Below, piece after piece: positions 26,628 through 36,241 of a stretch of 64,000 bases of DNA. This DNA comes from Pseudomonas gingeri (lineage in GTDB: Bacteria; Pseudomonadota; Gammaproteobacteria; Pseudomonadales; Pseudomonadaceae): NCBI RefSeq assembly GCF_013385635.1, contig NZ_JACAPR010000015.1, forward strand, positions 95,946-159,945. The letters are read 5' to 3'. Numbering within the stretch: position 1 is the stretch's first letter; every line of letters starts with the position of its first letter. A model generated the notes under the pieces. It saw only the letters and a list, made by a program, of their open reading frames with translations. It had not been told where the DNA came from and ran no database searches. Both the position numbers and the translations under genes were made by a program.

Positions 26628-27446
26628 TCAGTCGGCGACGGTTGTCGTGTCGGATTGTTCGCTGAGCTTGTCGGCCAGGCGTACGAAAGCGGCGAGGTCC
26701 AGTTGTTCCGGGCGCAGGCTGCCATCGACACCGGCGGCTTCGATCTCGGCGCTGCCGAGCAGAGCCTTGAGCGTGTTGCGCAAGGTCTTGCGCCGTTGAT
26801 TGAAGGCTTCGCGAACGACCCGCTCAAGCAGGCGATGGTCCTTGGCCGGGTGTGGCAGCACGGCGTGAGGCACCAGGCGGACAATGGCCGAGTCGACTTT
26901 CGGCGGCGGATTGAACGCGCCAGGGCCGACGTTGAACAGGTGTTCCACGCGGCAATGGTACTGGACCATGATCGACAGGCGACCCCAGTCGCCGCCACCC
27001 GGGCCGGCTGCCAGGCGCTCGACGACTTCCTTTTGCAGCATGAAATGCATGTCGCGGATCAGGCTGGCGTTGTGCAGCAGGTGAAAAATCAGCGGTGTGG
27101 AGATGTTGTACGGCAGGTTGCCGACCACCCGCAGGCTGCTCGGCGCTGCGTTCAGGCTGGTGAAGTCGAATTTCAGCGCATCGCCCTGATGCAGGTTGAA
27201 GTTAGCCTTGCCGGCGAACTGCTGGTTCAGGATCGGGATCAGGTCCTTGTCCAGTTCAACCACATCCAACTGTGCGCCACTGCCCAGCAAGCCTTCGGTC
27301 AAGGCGCCCTGGCCTGGACCGATTTCCAGCAGGCGGTCTTCGGGCTTGGCATGGATGGCGCGCAGGATGCGGTCGATCACCCCGGCGTCGTGCAGGAAGT
27401 TCTGCCCGAAACGCTTGCGCGCCCGGTGTTGGTATTGCTCGCTCAT
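26628..27446 (-). CDS. rsmA: 16S rRNA dimethyladenosine transferase RsmA (KsgA)
   Basis: 272 residues. It dimethylates A1518 and A1519 of 16S rRNA late in 30S assembly. Motifs: FGQNFLHD at the N-terminus, the SAM site LEIGPGQGALTE and the catalytic VVGNLPYNIS. The start at 27446 (MSEQYQHRARKRF) overlaps the pdxA stop as ATGA. The same reading frame stays open far upstream inside pdxA, but that extension is not homologous to anything and is not part of the gene. Confidence 0.97.
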   Translation of the reverse strand: MSEQYQHRARKRFGQNFLHDAGVIDRILRAIHAKPEDRLLEIGPGQGALTEGLLGSGAQLDVVELDKDLIPILNQQFAGKANFNLHQGDALKFDFTSLNAAPSSLRVVGNLPYNISTPLIFHLLHNASLIRDMHFMLQKEVVERLAAGPGGGDWGRLSIMVQYHCRVEHLFNVGPGAFNPPPKVDSAIVRLVPHAVLPHPAKDHRLLERVVREAFNQRRKTLRNTLKALLGSAEIEAAGVDGSLRPEQLDLAAFVRLADKLSEQSDTTTVAD

Positions 27447-28432
27447 AAACGGGTCTCGGCCATCTGGTAGGCGGTTTCCAGGGCGACTTGCAGGCTGCCG
27501 GTATCGATTTTGCCGCTGCCGGCCAGATCCAGGGCGGTGCCATGGTCGACTGAGGTACGGATGATCGGCAAGCCCAGGGTCACATTGACTGCCGCGCCGA
27601 AACCTTTGTATTTCAGTACGGGCAGGCCCTGGTCGTGGTACATCGCCAGCACCGCATCGCAGTGCTCCAGATATTTGGGGGTAAACAGAGTGTCGGCGGG
27701 CAGCGGGCCACGCAGGTCCATGCCGTCGCTGCGCAGACGCTCCAGGGTGGGTTCGATGATGTCGATCTCTTCGTGGCCCAGGTGGCCGCCTTCGCCGGCA
27801 TGGGGGTTGAGCCCGCAGACCAGGATGCGCGGTTGGGCAATGCCGAATTTTTCCTTGAGATCGGCATGCAGGATGCGTGTGACGCGCTCCAGGCGTTCCG
27901 GGGTAATCGCGTCCGCCACCTGGCGCAAGGGCAGGTGAGTGGTGACCAGCGCCACTCGCAGTCCGCGGGTGGCCAGCATCATGACAACCTGGCGGGTGTG
28001 GGTCAGGTCCGCAAGGAACTCCGTGTGGCCGGAGAACGCGATTCCGGAATCGTTGATCACGCCCTTGTGCACCGGTGCGGTGATCATGCCGGCGAAATCG
28101 CCGTCCAGGCAGCCTTGGCCAGCGCGGGTCAGGGTCTCCAGGACAAAGGCCGCATTGGCCTTGTCCAGTTGCCCGGCGATGACCGGGGTCGCCAGTGGCG
28201 TATCCCACACATACAGGCTGCCTGCCGCTGCCGGTTGGTCCGGCCAGTTGTCCGGCCCCACCGGCAGCAGGTCGACGGCCACGGCCAGTTGCGCGGCCCG
28301 CTCGGCGAGCAGGTCACGACTGGTAATGGCAATCAGGGGATGCGGTTGGGACTGCGAGGCGAGCAGCAGGCAAAGGTCTGGACCTATGCCCGCCGGCTCG
28401 CCGGGTGTCAACGCGAAACGCTTGGGTTTCAC
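27443..28432 (-). CDS. pdxA: 4-hydroxythreonine-4-phosphate dehydrogenase PdxA
   Basis: 329 residues. PdxA oxidises 4-phosphohydroxy-L-threonine in pyridoxal phosphate synthesis. The opening LTPGEPAGIGPDL, metal-ligand regions VTTHLPLRQV and CGLNPHAGEGGHLG, and AMYHDQGLPVLK are family hallmarks. The start is GTG at 28432, overlapping the surA TGA by four bases (GTGA), so translation is coupled to surA. Confidence 0.96.
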   Translation of the reverse strand: MKPKRFALTPGEPAGIGPDLCLLLASQSQPHPLIAITSRDLLAERAAQLAVAVDLLPVGPDNWPDQPAAAGSLYVWDTPLATPVIAGQLDKANAAFVLETLTRAGQGCLDGDFAGMITAPVHKGVINDSGIAFSGHTEFLADLTHTRQVVMMLATRGLRVALVTTHLPLRQVADAITPERLERVTRILHADLKEKFGIAQPRILVCGLNPHAGEGGHLGHEEIDIIEPTLERLRSDGMDLRGPLPADTLFTPKYLEHCDAVLAMYHDQGLPVLKYKGFGAAVNVTLGLPIIRTSVDHGTALDLAGSGKIDTGSLQVALETAYQMAETRL

Positions 28433-29751
28433 TGGGCCGCCTGGTCTGCGCCAGGGAGCTTGATTTCAACGTAGGCCTCGTCACGGATCTGACGCAGCCA
28501 GGTTTGCAGCTCTTCATCGTACTTGCGGTTACGCAGCACGGTCATGGCTTGCTGTTCGCGTGCCTGCGTGGTGCTGTCGGTGGCGCGACGGCCAAGGACT
28601 TCCAGCACGTGCCAGCCATATTGGGTCTTGAACGGCTTGGACAGCACGCCTTGCGGCGTTTTTGCCATGACTTCCTGGAACTCCGGAACCAGTACCTTCG
28701 GGTCGATCCAGTTCAGGTCGCCGCCGTTGAGGGCGGAGCCCGGATCTTCCGAGAAACTCTTGGCCAGGGTGGCGAAGTCTTCGCCATTCTGGATGCGTTC
28801 GTAGAGTTTCTGGGCCAGGGCCTGGGTCTCGGCTTCGCTGCGAATGGCGTTCGGCTTGATCAGGATGTGACGAACATGCACTTCGTCGCGCATCTGGGTT
28901 TCGCCGCCACGCTTCTCCAGCACCTTGAGGATGATGAAGCCGCCTGGAGTGCGCGCAGGTTCGGTGATATCACCGATGGGCATGCTGCTCAGCAAATGGT
29001 CGAACGGTGGCGGCAATTGCGCCGGCTTGCGCCAGCCCATGTCACCGCCTTCGAGGGCGTTGTCGCTGCCGGACTTGGCAATGGCCAACTGGGCGAAATC
29101 GGCACCCTGCTTGAGCTGCCGGTAAACGTCCTGGGCCTGTGCTGCCGCGGCCTGGATAGCCTGAGAGCTGGCGCTGTCCGGTGTGGCGATCAGGATATTG
29201 GCCAGGTGCAACTCTTCGGAGAGTTGCATTTTGCCCAGGTCGGAAGCGAGGAAGTTTTTCACTTCCTGCTCGGAAACCTGGATCCGTTCGGCAACCCGGC
29301 GCTGGCGTACGCGGCTGATGACCATTTCGCGGCGGACCTGGTCCCGTGCGTCCTCATAGGAGAGGCCGTCGTGGGCCAGTGCGGCCTTGAACTGATCCAC
29401 CGACATGTTATTGCGTTGGGCAATGGTGCCGATGGCCTGGTTCAGTTCTTCGTCGGAGATACGGATGCCAGAGCGTTCGCCGATCTGCAGTTGCAGGTTT
29501 TCGACGATCAGGCGTTCGAGGACCTGCTGGTCCAGGACGCTGGTCGGTGGCACGCCGCCGCCACGCTTGGCGATGCTCTGCTGGACTTCGTGGACACGCT
29601 GGTCCAGTTGGCTCTGCATGATCACGTCGTTGTCGACGATCGCCACGACGCTGTCGAGGGGCTGCACGGCGGCGTGAACCGCCGCACTCAGGACCAGCGC
29701 GCCCAGCATCAGCGGGCGCAGACAATCAGAAAGCTTGATCTTCACGTTCAC
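28429..29751 (-). CDS. surA: Periplasmic peptidyl-prolyl isomerase and chaperone SurA
   Basis: 440 residues: signal peptide (~1-27, ending AAVHA), N-terminal chaperone domain and two parvulin domains. It escorts outer-membrane proteins, including LptD encoded just upstream, to the BAM complex. The start is GTG. GTG 29751 has AAGG five bases ahead and overlaps lptD by 26 bases; GTG 29745 (MKIKLSDCL) is the alternative that better matches homologues. Confidence 0.95.
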   Translation of the reverse strand: MNVKIKLSDCLRPLMLGALVLSAAVHAAVQPLDSVVAIVDNDVIMQSQLDQRVHEVQQSIAKRGGGVPPTSVLDQQVLERLIVENLQLQIGERSGIRISDEELNQAIGTIAQRNNMSVDQFKAALAHDGLSYEDARDQVRREMVISRVRQRRVAERIQVSEQEVKNFLASDLGKMQLSEELHLANILIATPDSASSQAIQAAAAQAQDVYRQLKQGADFAQLAIAKSGSDNALEGGDMGWRKPAQLPPPFDHLLSSMPIGDITEPARTPGGFIILKVLEKRGGETQMRDEVHVRHILIKPNAIRSEAETQALAQKLYERIQNGEDFATLAKSFSEDPGSALNGGDLNWIDPKVLVPEFQEVMAKTPQGVLSKPFKTQYGWHVLEVLGRRATDSTTQAREQQAMTVLRNRKYDEELQTWLRQIRDEAYVEIKLPGADQAAQ

Positions 29752-32554
29752 GATAACCTTGGATGCCTTTGTCGAGGAAGCTCTCTAGTTTGGCGCCAGT
29801 AACGCCGCCGAGGCCCTTCAGAACAATTTGGAGGAAGATGCCATGGTCGCCTTTCTCGTTTTGCGGGGCGTCTTGGCTGAACTCGTCATACTTGACCCAG
29901 TAACGGTTGATCAGGCGCAGTTTCCAGCAGCAGTTGTCGTACTCGAAACCACCGAAGGCTTCCAGCGTGCGGTTGCGGTTGTAGTCGTACTGCCAGCGGC
30001 TGATGACGTTCCACTGCGGCACGATCGGCCAGATCACCGAGAAGTCGTGCTGCTGGATCTTGTAGTAGTCCTTCACGAAGCCAGGCGTGCCCGGGGTGCC
30101 GTAGTCGCCGCCGAACTGCCATTGACCGGTGTTCTGGTTGTAGATGACCTGGTCGTTGCGATAGCGATAGCCGGCGTTGAAGACCTTGTTCGGGTTGTCT
30201 TCAGGCTGGTAGTGGAACATCGCGCTGCCGGAACGCGGGCTGTGGCTGTCCGGGTCCCAGTTGTAGTCGGCTGTCGCACGCCAGTCGTGGTTGAAACGGT
30301 AGGCGTATTCCAGGGCGTAGGGCGAGACATTGGCCTTTGCATCCGCGCGAGTGTGGAAGTCCACGCCCGGCAACTGGACGGTACGGTCCTTGAAGTACAG
30401 TGCCTGGCCGACACTGATGCGTTGACGCTCGAAGCCATTGTCTTCGATCCAGCGGCTGGTGAGACCCAGGGACAACTTGTTCTCGTCACCGACGCGGTCC
30501 GAACCGGAGAAGCGGTTGTCGCGGAACAACGAGGAATAGTTGAAGCTGTATTCGCCAGTATCGAATACCGGGATGTTCTTCTGGTCTTTCTCAGGAACAT
30601 AGAGATAGAACAGGCGCGGTTCCAGGGTCTGGCGATAGTTGGTACCAAACAGGCTGGTGTTGCGGTCGAAGTACAGGCCGCTGTCGATGCTGGCGATCGG
30701 AACGCTGCGGCTCTGTGAACTGTTGAAGGTTTCGCCGAGGGCTGAAGCATTGCCGGTATTCTTGACCAGGTCGTCCCTGCCTTGGGAACCCAGGTCCAGA
30801 TCATACTGGGTGTACTGGTACTTGAGCGATGGCGTTATGTAGCCATAAGTCCAGTTCATCGGCAGGCTGACACCCGGCTTGAGGTTCAGGCGAGTGCCGT
30901 TGGCACGCGCGAGGCCGACCACGTTGGTGTCCAGGCGAGGAGTGCCGCCTGTGGGATTCCCGTTGACGTCGAACGGTCCGCCATCCTTGTCGAAGAAGTT
31001 GCCGGTTTCCAGGCTGCGCTCGAAACGTACCGCTTCAGTCTCGTAGGTGAAGTCGAGACCTTCAGGGTGGTAAGGCAGCGTACCGTTGAAGGTGATCTGC
31101 GGCAGTCGGTTGTAAGGCGTGATGTTCGACACGCTCGCCAGCTGGTAGGCCTGCACATTGAGTCGAGCGGTGTAGTCGTCACCGCGGTAGCTGACAGCGC
31201 CCTGCTGGTTGACATAGGAGCTGGAGTCCTTGACGCCGATCTGGTCGCTGGTCAGGTCCTGGAAGTAATAGGGATCGCTGATCTTGGTGTAGTCGACCTC
31301 GGTCAGTACACGCGAATCCAGGCCACCCTTGTGCTGCCAGTTGATCATGTAGCGGGTTTTTTCGGAGTCGGTCTGCTTCGAACGATCGTTGCTGTCGTCG
31401 TTCAGGTACGCGCCGCCGAACTGGCCTTCGCTGGACTTGGTCAGGTAGCGGAATTCGCCTTCCATCAACAAGCCGCGCTTGGTCATGTAGCGTGGGTACA
31501 ACGTGGCATCGTAGTTCGGGGCCAGGTTGAAGTAGTACGGCGTGACCATCGTGAAGCCGTTGTCGCTGTCGGAGCTGAAGCTCGGCGGCAGGAAACCGGA
31601 CTGGCGGCGGTCATCGATCGGGAAGTAGATGTACGGCGTGTACAGGACTGGAATGTCCTTGACCCGCAGTGTCACGTTGGTCGCGGTACCGAAGCCGGTC
31701 GCCGGGTTCAAGGTGATGTTGTTGCCCTTGAGCTGCCAGGCGTTGCTGTTCGGTTCGCAGGTGGTGTACGTACCGTCCTTGAGACGGATGATCGCGTTTT
31801 CGGCGCGCTTGGCATACAGCGCACTGCCGCGGATACGCGATTTGTGCAGGACGTATTCGGCGTTGTCGACCTTGGCTTCGCCGGTGTCCAGTTGCACGTC
31901 GGCGTGATCGCCGACCAGCAAGGCACCGTTGTCGCGGACACGAACGTTGCCGTTCAGCTCGCCACGGTTCTCTGCCTGGTACAGGCTCGCTTCATCGGCC
32001 TCGACCTGCATGCTGCCCTGGCGCATGACCACGTCGCCGGCCAGGCTGGCGACCTGCTGGTCCTGCTCGTAACGGGAAGCCTTGGCACCGATAAAGGTCG
32101 GCGCATCACTTTTATTCGTCTTGTCATTCATGCCAGGACGAATCGGTTCGATATAGGAACCAGAGCAGTAAGGACCGGTTTCGGCCAATTGCGCAGGTGT
32201 CAGCTTCTCGCGGGGTACCCAGTCGAGGTGACTGTAGTCGGCACTGCGCGATTTCAGGCCGCGGCCCTTGGCTTCGGTGACCAGCTTGGTGGCCGGTGCG
32301 GAATCGCCGCCGGAACCGCTGTCAGCCGTGGCCTCGGTGCTGCCGCCGACCGAGCCGGCTTCATGCACGGGACGCGGTGGCAACTGGGCGGTGGTCGCCT
32401 TGGGCGCACAGCTCCAGGCGCCCGAAGCGGACGCCGAACAGTCATACTGTTCAGCAGCGACGACGAACGAAGTGGCTAAAGGTTGCAGTGCCAGCAAACC
32501 GCCGGTGACCAGCAACGGAAACTTTCTACGAAACGCGGGGGATTTCAATGCCAT
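29726..32554 (-). CDS. lptD: LPS-assembly protein LptD
   Basis: 942 residues: signal peptide, an N-terminal OstA domain (~150-330; MQVEADEASLYQAENRGELN), then a long beta-barrel (LptD C-terminal domain). It inserts LPS into the outer leaflet together with LptE. Cysteines flanking the domains (CSASASGAWSC early, CCW late) can form the interdomain disulfides. First gene of the lptD-surA-pdxA-rsmA-apaGH line and divergent from amgK. Confidence 0.96.
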   Translation of the reverse strand: MALKSPAFRRKFPLLVTGGLLALQPLATSFVVAAEQYDCSASASGAWSCAPKATTAQLPPRPVHEAGSVGGSTEATADSGSGGDSAPATKLVTEAKGRGLKSRSADYSHLDWVPREKLTPAQLAETGPYCSGSYIEPIRPGMNDKTNKSDAPTFIGAKASRYEQDQQVASLAGDVVMRQGSMQVEADEASLYQAENRGELNGNVRVRDNGALLVGDHADVQLDTGEAKVDNAEYVLHKSRIRGSALYAKRAENAIIRLKDGTYTTCEPNSNAWQLKGNNITLNPATGFGTATNVTLRVKDIPVLYTPYIYFPIDDRRQSGFLPPSFSSDSDNGFTMVTPYYFNLAPNYDATLYPRYMTKRGLLMEGEFRYLTKSSEGQFGGAYLNDDSNDRSKQTDSEKTRYMINWQHKGGLDSRVLTEVDYTKISDPYYFQDLTSDQIGVKDSSSYVNQQGAVSYRGDDYTARLNVQAYQLASVSNITPYNRLPQITFNGTLPYHPEGLDFTYETEAVRFERSLETGNFFDKDGGPFDVNGNPTGGTPRLDTNVVGLARANGTRLNLKPGVSLPMNWTYGYITPSLKYQYTQYDLDLGSQGRDDLVKNTGNASALGETFNSSQSRSVPIASIDSGLYFDRNTSLFGTNYRQTLEPRLFYLYVPEKDQKNIPVFDTGEYSFNYSSLFRDNRFSGSDRVGDENKLSLGLTSRWIEDNGFERQRISVGQALYFKDRTVQLPGVDFHTRADAKANVSPYALEYAYRFNHDWRATADYNWDPDSHSPRSGSAMFHYQPEDNPNKVFNAGYRYRNDQVIYNQNTGQWQFGGDYGTPGTPGFVKDYYKIQQHDFSVIWPIVPQWNVISRWQYDYNRNRTLEAFGGFEYDNCCWKLRLINRYWVKYDEFSQDAPQNEKGDHGIFLQIVLKGLGGVTGAKLESFLDKGIQGYREREDQAF

Positions 32555-32685
32555 CTTATTAGTCCGGGCTTCCTGCGTGCCATCTGCCCGCGGTAAAGGG
32601 CCGCACGCCTATCGATGGTCTGAAAAAGATGCTGGATAATAAAGCATGACCCGCTTGACGGCTAGCGCCGTCGGAGACCCTTGTA

Positions 32686-33711
32686 ATGCCTGACCAAGAT
32701 CTACGCTTGCAACACCTGAAAGTTTGGCTGGACAAGCAGTTGGCAACGCTATTCCTGGCTGAAGGCTGGGGTGTCGTGCCCGCCGCCACATTGACCGCGG
32801 CCAGCAGCGACGCGAGTTTCCGCCGGTATTTCCGCTGGGAAGGCGAGGGCCGCAGCTTTATCGTGATGGACGCTCCGCCGCCCCAGGAAAACTGCAAACC
32901 CTTCGTGGATATCGCCCATTTGCTGGCGAAATCCGGCATCAACGTGCCAAAAATTCATGCGCAGGATCTGCACAACGGATTTCTTTTGCTCAATGACCTG
33001 GGCAACCGGACCTATCTGGATGTGATCGACGTCGAAAACGCCGATGCCTTGTTCACCGATGCCATTGAGGCCCTGCTGGCTTTTCAACAGTTGCCGATGA
33101 ACGCCGGGTTGCCGAGCTATGACGTCGCGTTGTTGCGCCGCGAGCTCGAACTCTTTCCCGAATGGTATGTGGGACGTGAACTGGGCATCAGCTTCAGTCC
33201 CGTGCAACTCGAGCGGTGGCAGCGGATCAGCACGCTGTTGATCGACAGCGCGCTGGCACAGCCGAAAGTGCTGGTGCACCGCGACTACATGCCGCGCAAC
33301 CTGATGCTGAGCCAGCCGAATCCGGGTGTGCTGGATTTCCAGGATGCGGTCTATGGTCCGGTGACCTATGACATCACCTGCCTGTTCAAGGACGCCTTTC
33401 TCAGTTGGCCCGAAGCGCGGGTCGGTGAGTGGTTGCATGGCTACTGGCAGCAAGCCGGGCGGCTGGGTATTCCGGTCCAGCCGGACTTCGAGGCGTTTCA
33501 CCGTGCCAGCGATCTGATGGGCGTGCAGCGCCACCTGAAAGTGATCGGGATCTTTGCCCGTATCTGCCACCGCGACGGCAAGCCGCGCTACCTGGCGGAT
33601 GTGCCACGCTTCTTTGCCTATATAGAAGCGGTACTGGCCCGCCGTCCGGAACTCGCCGAGCTGGGCGAGTTGTTGGCCAGCCTGCGCTCGCCTGCCGGTG
33701 CCGTTGTATGA
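32686..33711 (+). CDS. amgK: N-acetylmuramate/N-acetylglucosamine kinase AmgK
   Basis: 341 residues, aminoglycoside phosphotransferase fold. AmgK phosphorylates the anomeric hydroxyl of MurNAc recycled from peptidoglycan, the step before MurU in a salvage route that bypasses fosfomycin-sensitive MurA. Kinase catalytic loop HRDYMPRNLML and metal motif LDFQDAVYGP are intact. The ATG at 32686 follows GGAG. It overlaps murU by four bases (ATGA), and the pairing strengthens both calls. Confidence 0.95.
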   Translation: MPDQDLRLQHLKVWLDKQLATLFLAEGWGVVPAATLTAASSDASFRRYFRWEGEGRSFIVMDAPPPQENCKPFVDIAHLLAKSGINVPKIHAQDLHNGFLLLNDLGNRTYLDVIDVENADALFTDAIEALLAFQQLPMNAGLPSYDVALLRRELELFPEWYVGRELGISFSPVQLERWQRISTLLIDSALAQPKVLVHRDYMPRNLMLSQPNPGVLDFQDAVYGPVTYDITCLFKDAFLSWPEARVGEWLHGYWQQAGRLGIPVQPDFEAFHRASDLMGVQRHLKVIGIFARICHRDGKPRYLADVPRFFAYIEAVLARRPELAELGELLASLRSPAGAVV

Positions 33712-34382
33712 AGGCGATGATTCTGGCGGCGGGGAAAGGCGAGCGCATGCGTCCGCTGACCCTGCACACGCCAAAGCCGCTGATTCGTGCCAAGGGCGTC
33801 CCGTTGATCGACTACCACCTGCGGGCTCTCGCTGCGGCGGGCTTCCAGGAGATTGTCATCAACCATGCCTGGCTGGGGCAGCAGATCGAGGACTACCTCG
33901 GCGATGGTTCGCGTTATGGCCTGAGCATCGCCTATTCGCCGGAAGGTGAGCCGCTGGAAACCGGTGGGGGTATCTTCCGGGCGCTGCCGTTGTTGGGAGA
34001 TGAACCCTTCCTGGTGGTCAACGGCGATATCTGGACCGACTATGATTTTTCGACATTGCATCGTCCGCTGGCCGGCCTGGCGCATCTGGTGATGGTCGAC
34101 AATCCGCCTCATCATCCGGCGGGCGGAGACTTTGTCTTGAGTGACGGTCAGGTGCGTGATGATGAGTCGGGTGCGGCCAGACTGACCTACAGCGGTATTT
34201 CCGTGCTGCATCCCGAGCTGTTTGCCGGATGCGTTGCGGGGGCGTTCAAGCTGGCGCCGTTGTTGCGCCAGGCCATGGCCCGGGGGCGGGTCAGTGGAGA
34301 GCACCTGAAGGGACACTGGGTTGATGTCGGCACCGTCGAGCGTCTGGCACAAGTCGAGCAATTGCTGGAAGAGAGACACTGA
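33708..34382 (+). CDS. murU: N-acetylmuramate-1-phosphate uridylyltransferase MurU
   Basis: 224 residues. MurU converts MurNAc-1-phosphate to UDP-MurNAc. The nucleotidyltransferase signature AAGKGERMRPLT starts at residue 7, followed by TPKPLI and the metal-binding VNGDIWTDYDF. The start at 33708 (MKAMILAAGKGE) sits in the amgK stop; a longer open frame upstream belongs to another frame of amgK. Confidence 0.95.
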   Translation: MKAMILAAGKGERMRPLTLHTPKPLIRAKGVPLIDYHLRALAAAGFQEIVINHAWLGQQIEDYLGDGSRYGLSIAYSPEGEPLETGGGIFRALPLLGDEPFLVVNGDIWTDYDFSTLHRPLAGLAHLVMVDNPPHHPAGGDFVLSDGQVRDDESGAARLTYSGISVLHPELFAGCVAGAFKLAPLLRQAMARGRVSGEHLKGHWVDVGTVERLAQVEQLLEERH

Positions 34383-34383
34383 T

Positions 34384-35151
34384 ATGTTGTGGCCAGGGAC
34401 TCTGATTGGAGCCGGGGCGGGCTTTGCCATTGCCAGTATTCCGGGGGCCATGTTGGGCGCGCTGCTGGGGCAGGCGCTGGATCGGCGCCTGCAATTGCAC
34501 AGCCTGGCGCATCTGCGCGAGCGCCTGGGCGGCAAGCCGGCATTGCGCAACGACGAGTTGTTGTTTGTCTTGCTCGGGCGCCTCGCCAAGAGCGATGGGC
34601 GGGTAGTGGATGGTCACATCCAGCAGGCTCGCCAGGAAATGCGTCAGTTGGACATGGGCGAGGCGGCACAGCGCCGGGCGATTGCCGCGTTCAATCGCGG
34701 CAAGTCGGGGAGTGACCGCCTGCGCGGTTACCTGCGCCACCTCAAGGCACAGCCCCATGCGGCGGAAGGTGTGCTGCGCGCCTGCTGGCGCATGGTCTGG
34801 GCCGATGGCCGGGCCGGGCGCGAAGAGCGTGAACTGATTCTGCTCTGGGGCAAGTGGCTGGGCTGGACTTCGCAGCAGATCCAGGCCCTGGCCAGCGACT
34901 ACGAGCCCACGCGCAAGCCGCTGATGAGCAGTGCCGGGAGCTATCAGGACGCACTACGGATCCTGGGGGTCGCACCCACCAGCGAACCGGCGCAGATCAA
35001 GCGGGCGTATCGGCGCCTGTTGAGTCGGCATCATCCGGACAAGGTGGCGGGTGGCGGTGCGACGCCCGCCCAGGTGCAGGACGCCACCGAGAAAACCCGC
35101 GAGCTGCACCAGGCCTATGCGCTGATCCGCGAGCGGCGGGATTTTCGCTAG
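34384..35151 (+). CDS. djlA: DjlA-like TerB/J-domain cochaperone
   Basis: 255 residues. An N-terminal glycine-rich hydrophobic helix (TLIGAGAGFAIASIPGAMLG) anchors it, a TerB-like helical domain spans about 55-170, and a C-terminal J domain has the HPD motif (SRHHPDK) near 217. DjlA proteins stimulate DnaK at the inner membrane. The start at 34384 follows murU after one base, so co-translation is likely. Confidence 0.9.
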   Translation: MLWPGTLIGAGAGFAIASIPGAMLGALLGQALDRRLQLHSLAHLRERLGGKPALRNDELLFVLLGRLAKSDGRVVDGHIQQARQEMRQLDMGEAAQRRAIAAFNRGKSGSDRLRGYLRHLKAQPHAAEGVLRACWRMVWADGRAGREERELILLWGKWLGWTSQQIQALASDYEPTRKPLMSSAGSYQDALRILGVAPTSEPAQIKRAYRRLLSRHHPDKVAGGGATPAQVQDATEKTRELHQAYALIRERRDFR

Positions 35152-35178
35152 CGTGTTTCCACAGGAGCAGCCAGGGAA

Positions 35179-36165
35179 CTACTGGCTGTCGTCCTGGGGA
35201 TTCAGGTAACCGCGAATACGGCGAAACAACTGTTCCTGCCCCGGATTACCCGGCAGCGCCTTCAACGACACCTGGGTGTAGCTGGAGGTCTTCTGGCGCT
35301 TGCTGGCTTGCAGGCGTTGCAAGGCGGCTTTGCGATCCAGCGGGTTGTCCTGATAGAAGAAATCGGCGGTCGCCAGTTTCAGCCCCGGCGTCAGTTGCCC
35401 CAGGTCCGGTTTGGCACTGACTGGCGTCTGTGCCGCCACCAGTACCAGCTTCTGTACTTGCGGCGAGGCCTTTTCGAGCATGTAGCGGGTTGCCCAATAG
35501 GCACCGGTGCCATGACCGAGCAGGACGATACTGCGGGCATTCTGCTGTTGTGCATAGGCGATGGCAGCGTCGAAGCGGGCAAAGATCCGTTCGGCATCGG
35601 CCTTGAGCGGGTCTTCGCTATTCTCCACCACGGGCTGGTCGGGGCTATCGGCTTCGGCGCTGGCCGCCTGTTCGATGGGTTTGGCGGTGGTGCTGGCGTC
35701 CTTGCTGTTGGCGGATGCCGGCTCCGCGGGTTTTGCGGCTTCGACTACCCGCGGCAGGCTGGCTTCGCTTTGCAGGTCCGGGAGTGTCAGACTCAGGCTG
35801 CTCCACTGGGCGTCCGGCAGTTTGCGTCGTAACGGCCCGATTGCTTGAGGCCAGTCAGCCGTTTCACCGGCACCCGGGATTATGATCACCGCACCGGTCG
35901 GTGAGGGCGTGTTGGCCGGCTTCCACAAGGCGAGGAAGGTGTCGCCCGCAGCTTGCAGTTGTTGTTGCTCCTGTTGCGGCAGCTGTCGTTCCAGTGCGGT
36001 CGCGTCTTCCTGGCTGCGTTCGGCCAGTGGCTGGCGCTCGACCGGCTTCTCGGCGGGGGCTGGCGCCGCTGCGGGGGCCGGATCGGCCGCCAGGACCGGT
36101 GCGGCAAGCGGTAGTATCAACGACAGGCACAGCGCGGGGAGTGCCGAGCGGTAGACAGGGGGCAT
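35179..36165 (-). CDS. DUF3530 family alpha/beta-hydrolase-like protein
   Basis: 328 residues with a signal peptide (~1-27, ending VLAA), so probably periplasmic. A low-complexity Ala/Pro/Glu stretch follows, then an alpha/beta-hydrolase core: GAVIIIPGAGETADWPQAI and a nucleophile-elbow-like LLGHGTGAYWATRYM. The expected GxSxG serine is replaced by threonine in GHGTG, so catalysis is doubtful. A second low-complexity insert lies near 140-195. Stands alone; function unknown. Confidence 0.85.
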   Translation of the reverse strand: MPPVYRSALPALCLSLILPLAAPVLAADPAPAAAPAPAEKPVERQPLAERSQEDATALERQLPQQEQQQLQAAGDTFLALWKPANTPSPTGAVIIIPGAGETADWPQAIGPLRRKLPDAQWSSLSLTLPDLQSEASLPRVVEAAKPAEPASANSKDASTTAKPIEQAASAEADSPDQPVVENSEDPLKADAERIFARFDAAIAYAQQQNARSIVLLGHGTGAYWATRYMLEKASPQVQKLVLVAAQTPVSAKPDLGQLTPGLKLATADFFYQDNPLDRKAALQRLQASKRQKTSSYTQVSLKALPGNPGQEQLFRRIRGYLNPQDDSQ

Positions 36166-36241
36166 CGGATTTTCCAGGCCAGAAGTAATCCTGGCAGCCT
36201 AATGGGTTGGTCAGTATTTGTCAGTGTGGATGAGTCGTATC

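Noticed and set aside
27447..28208. Long in-frame extension of rsmA into pdxA
   Set aside because: The extension lies in another frame of pdxA and has no homology; the ATG at 27446 with its ATGA overlap is the proper start.
35179..36165. Active esterase assignment for the DUF3530 protein
   Set aside because: The nucleophile elbow reads GHGTG rather than GxSxG, so enzyme activity cannot be claimed.
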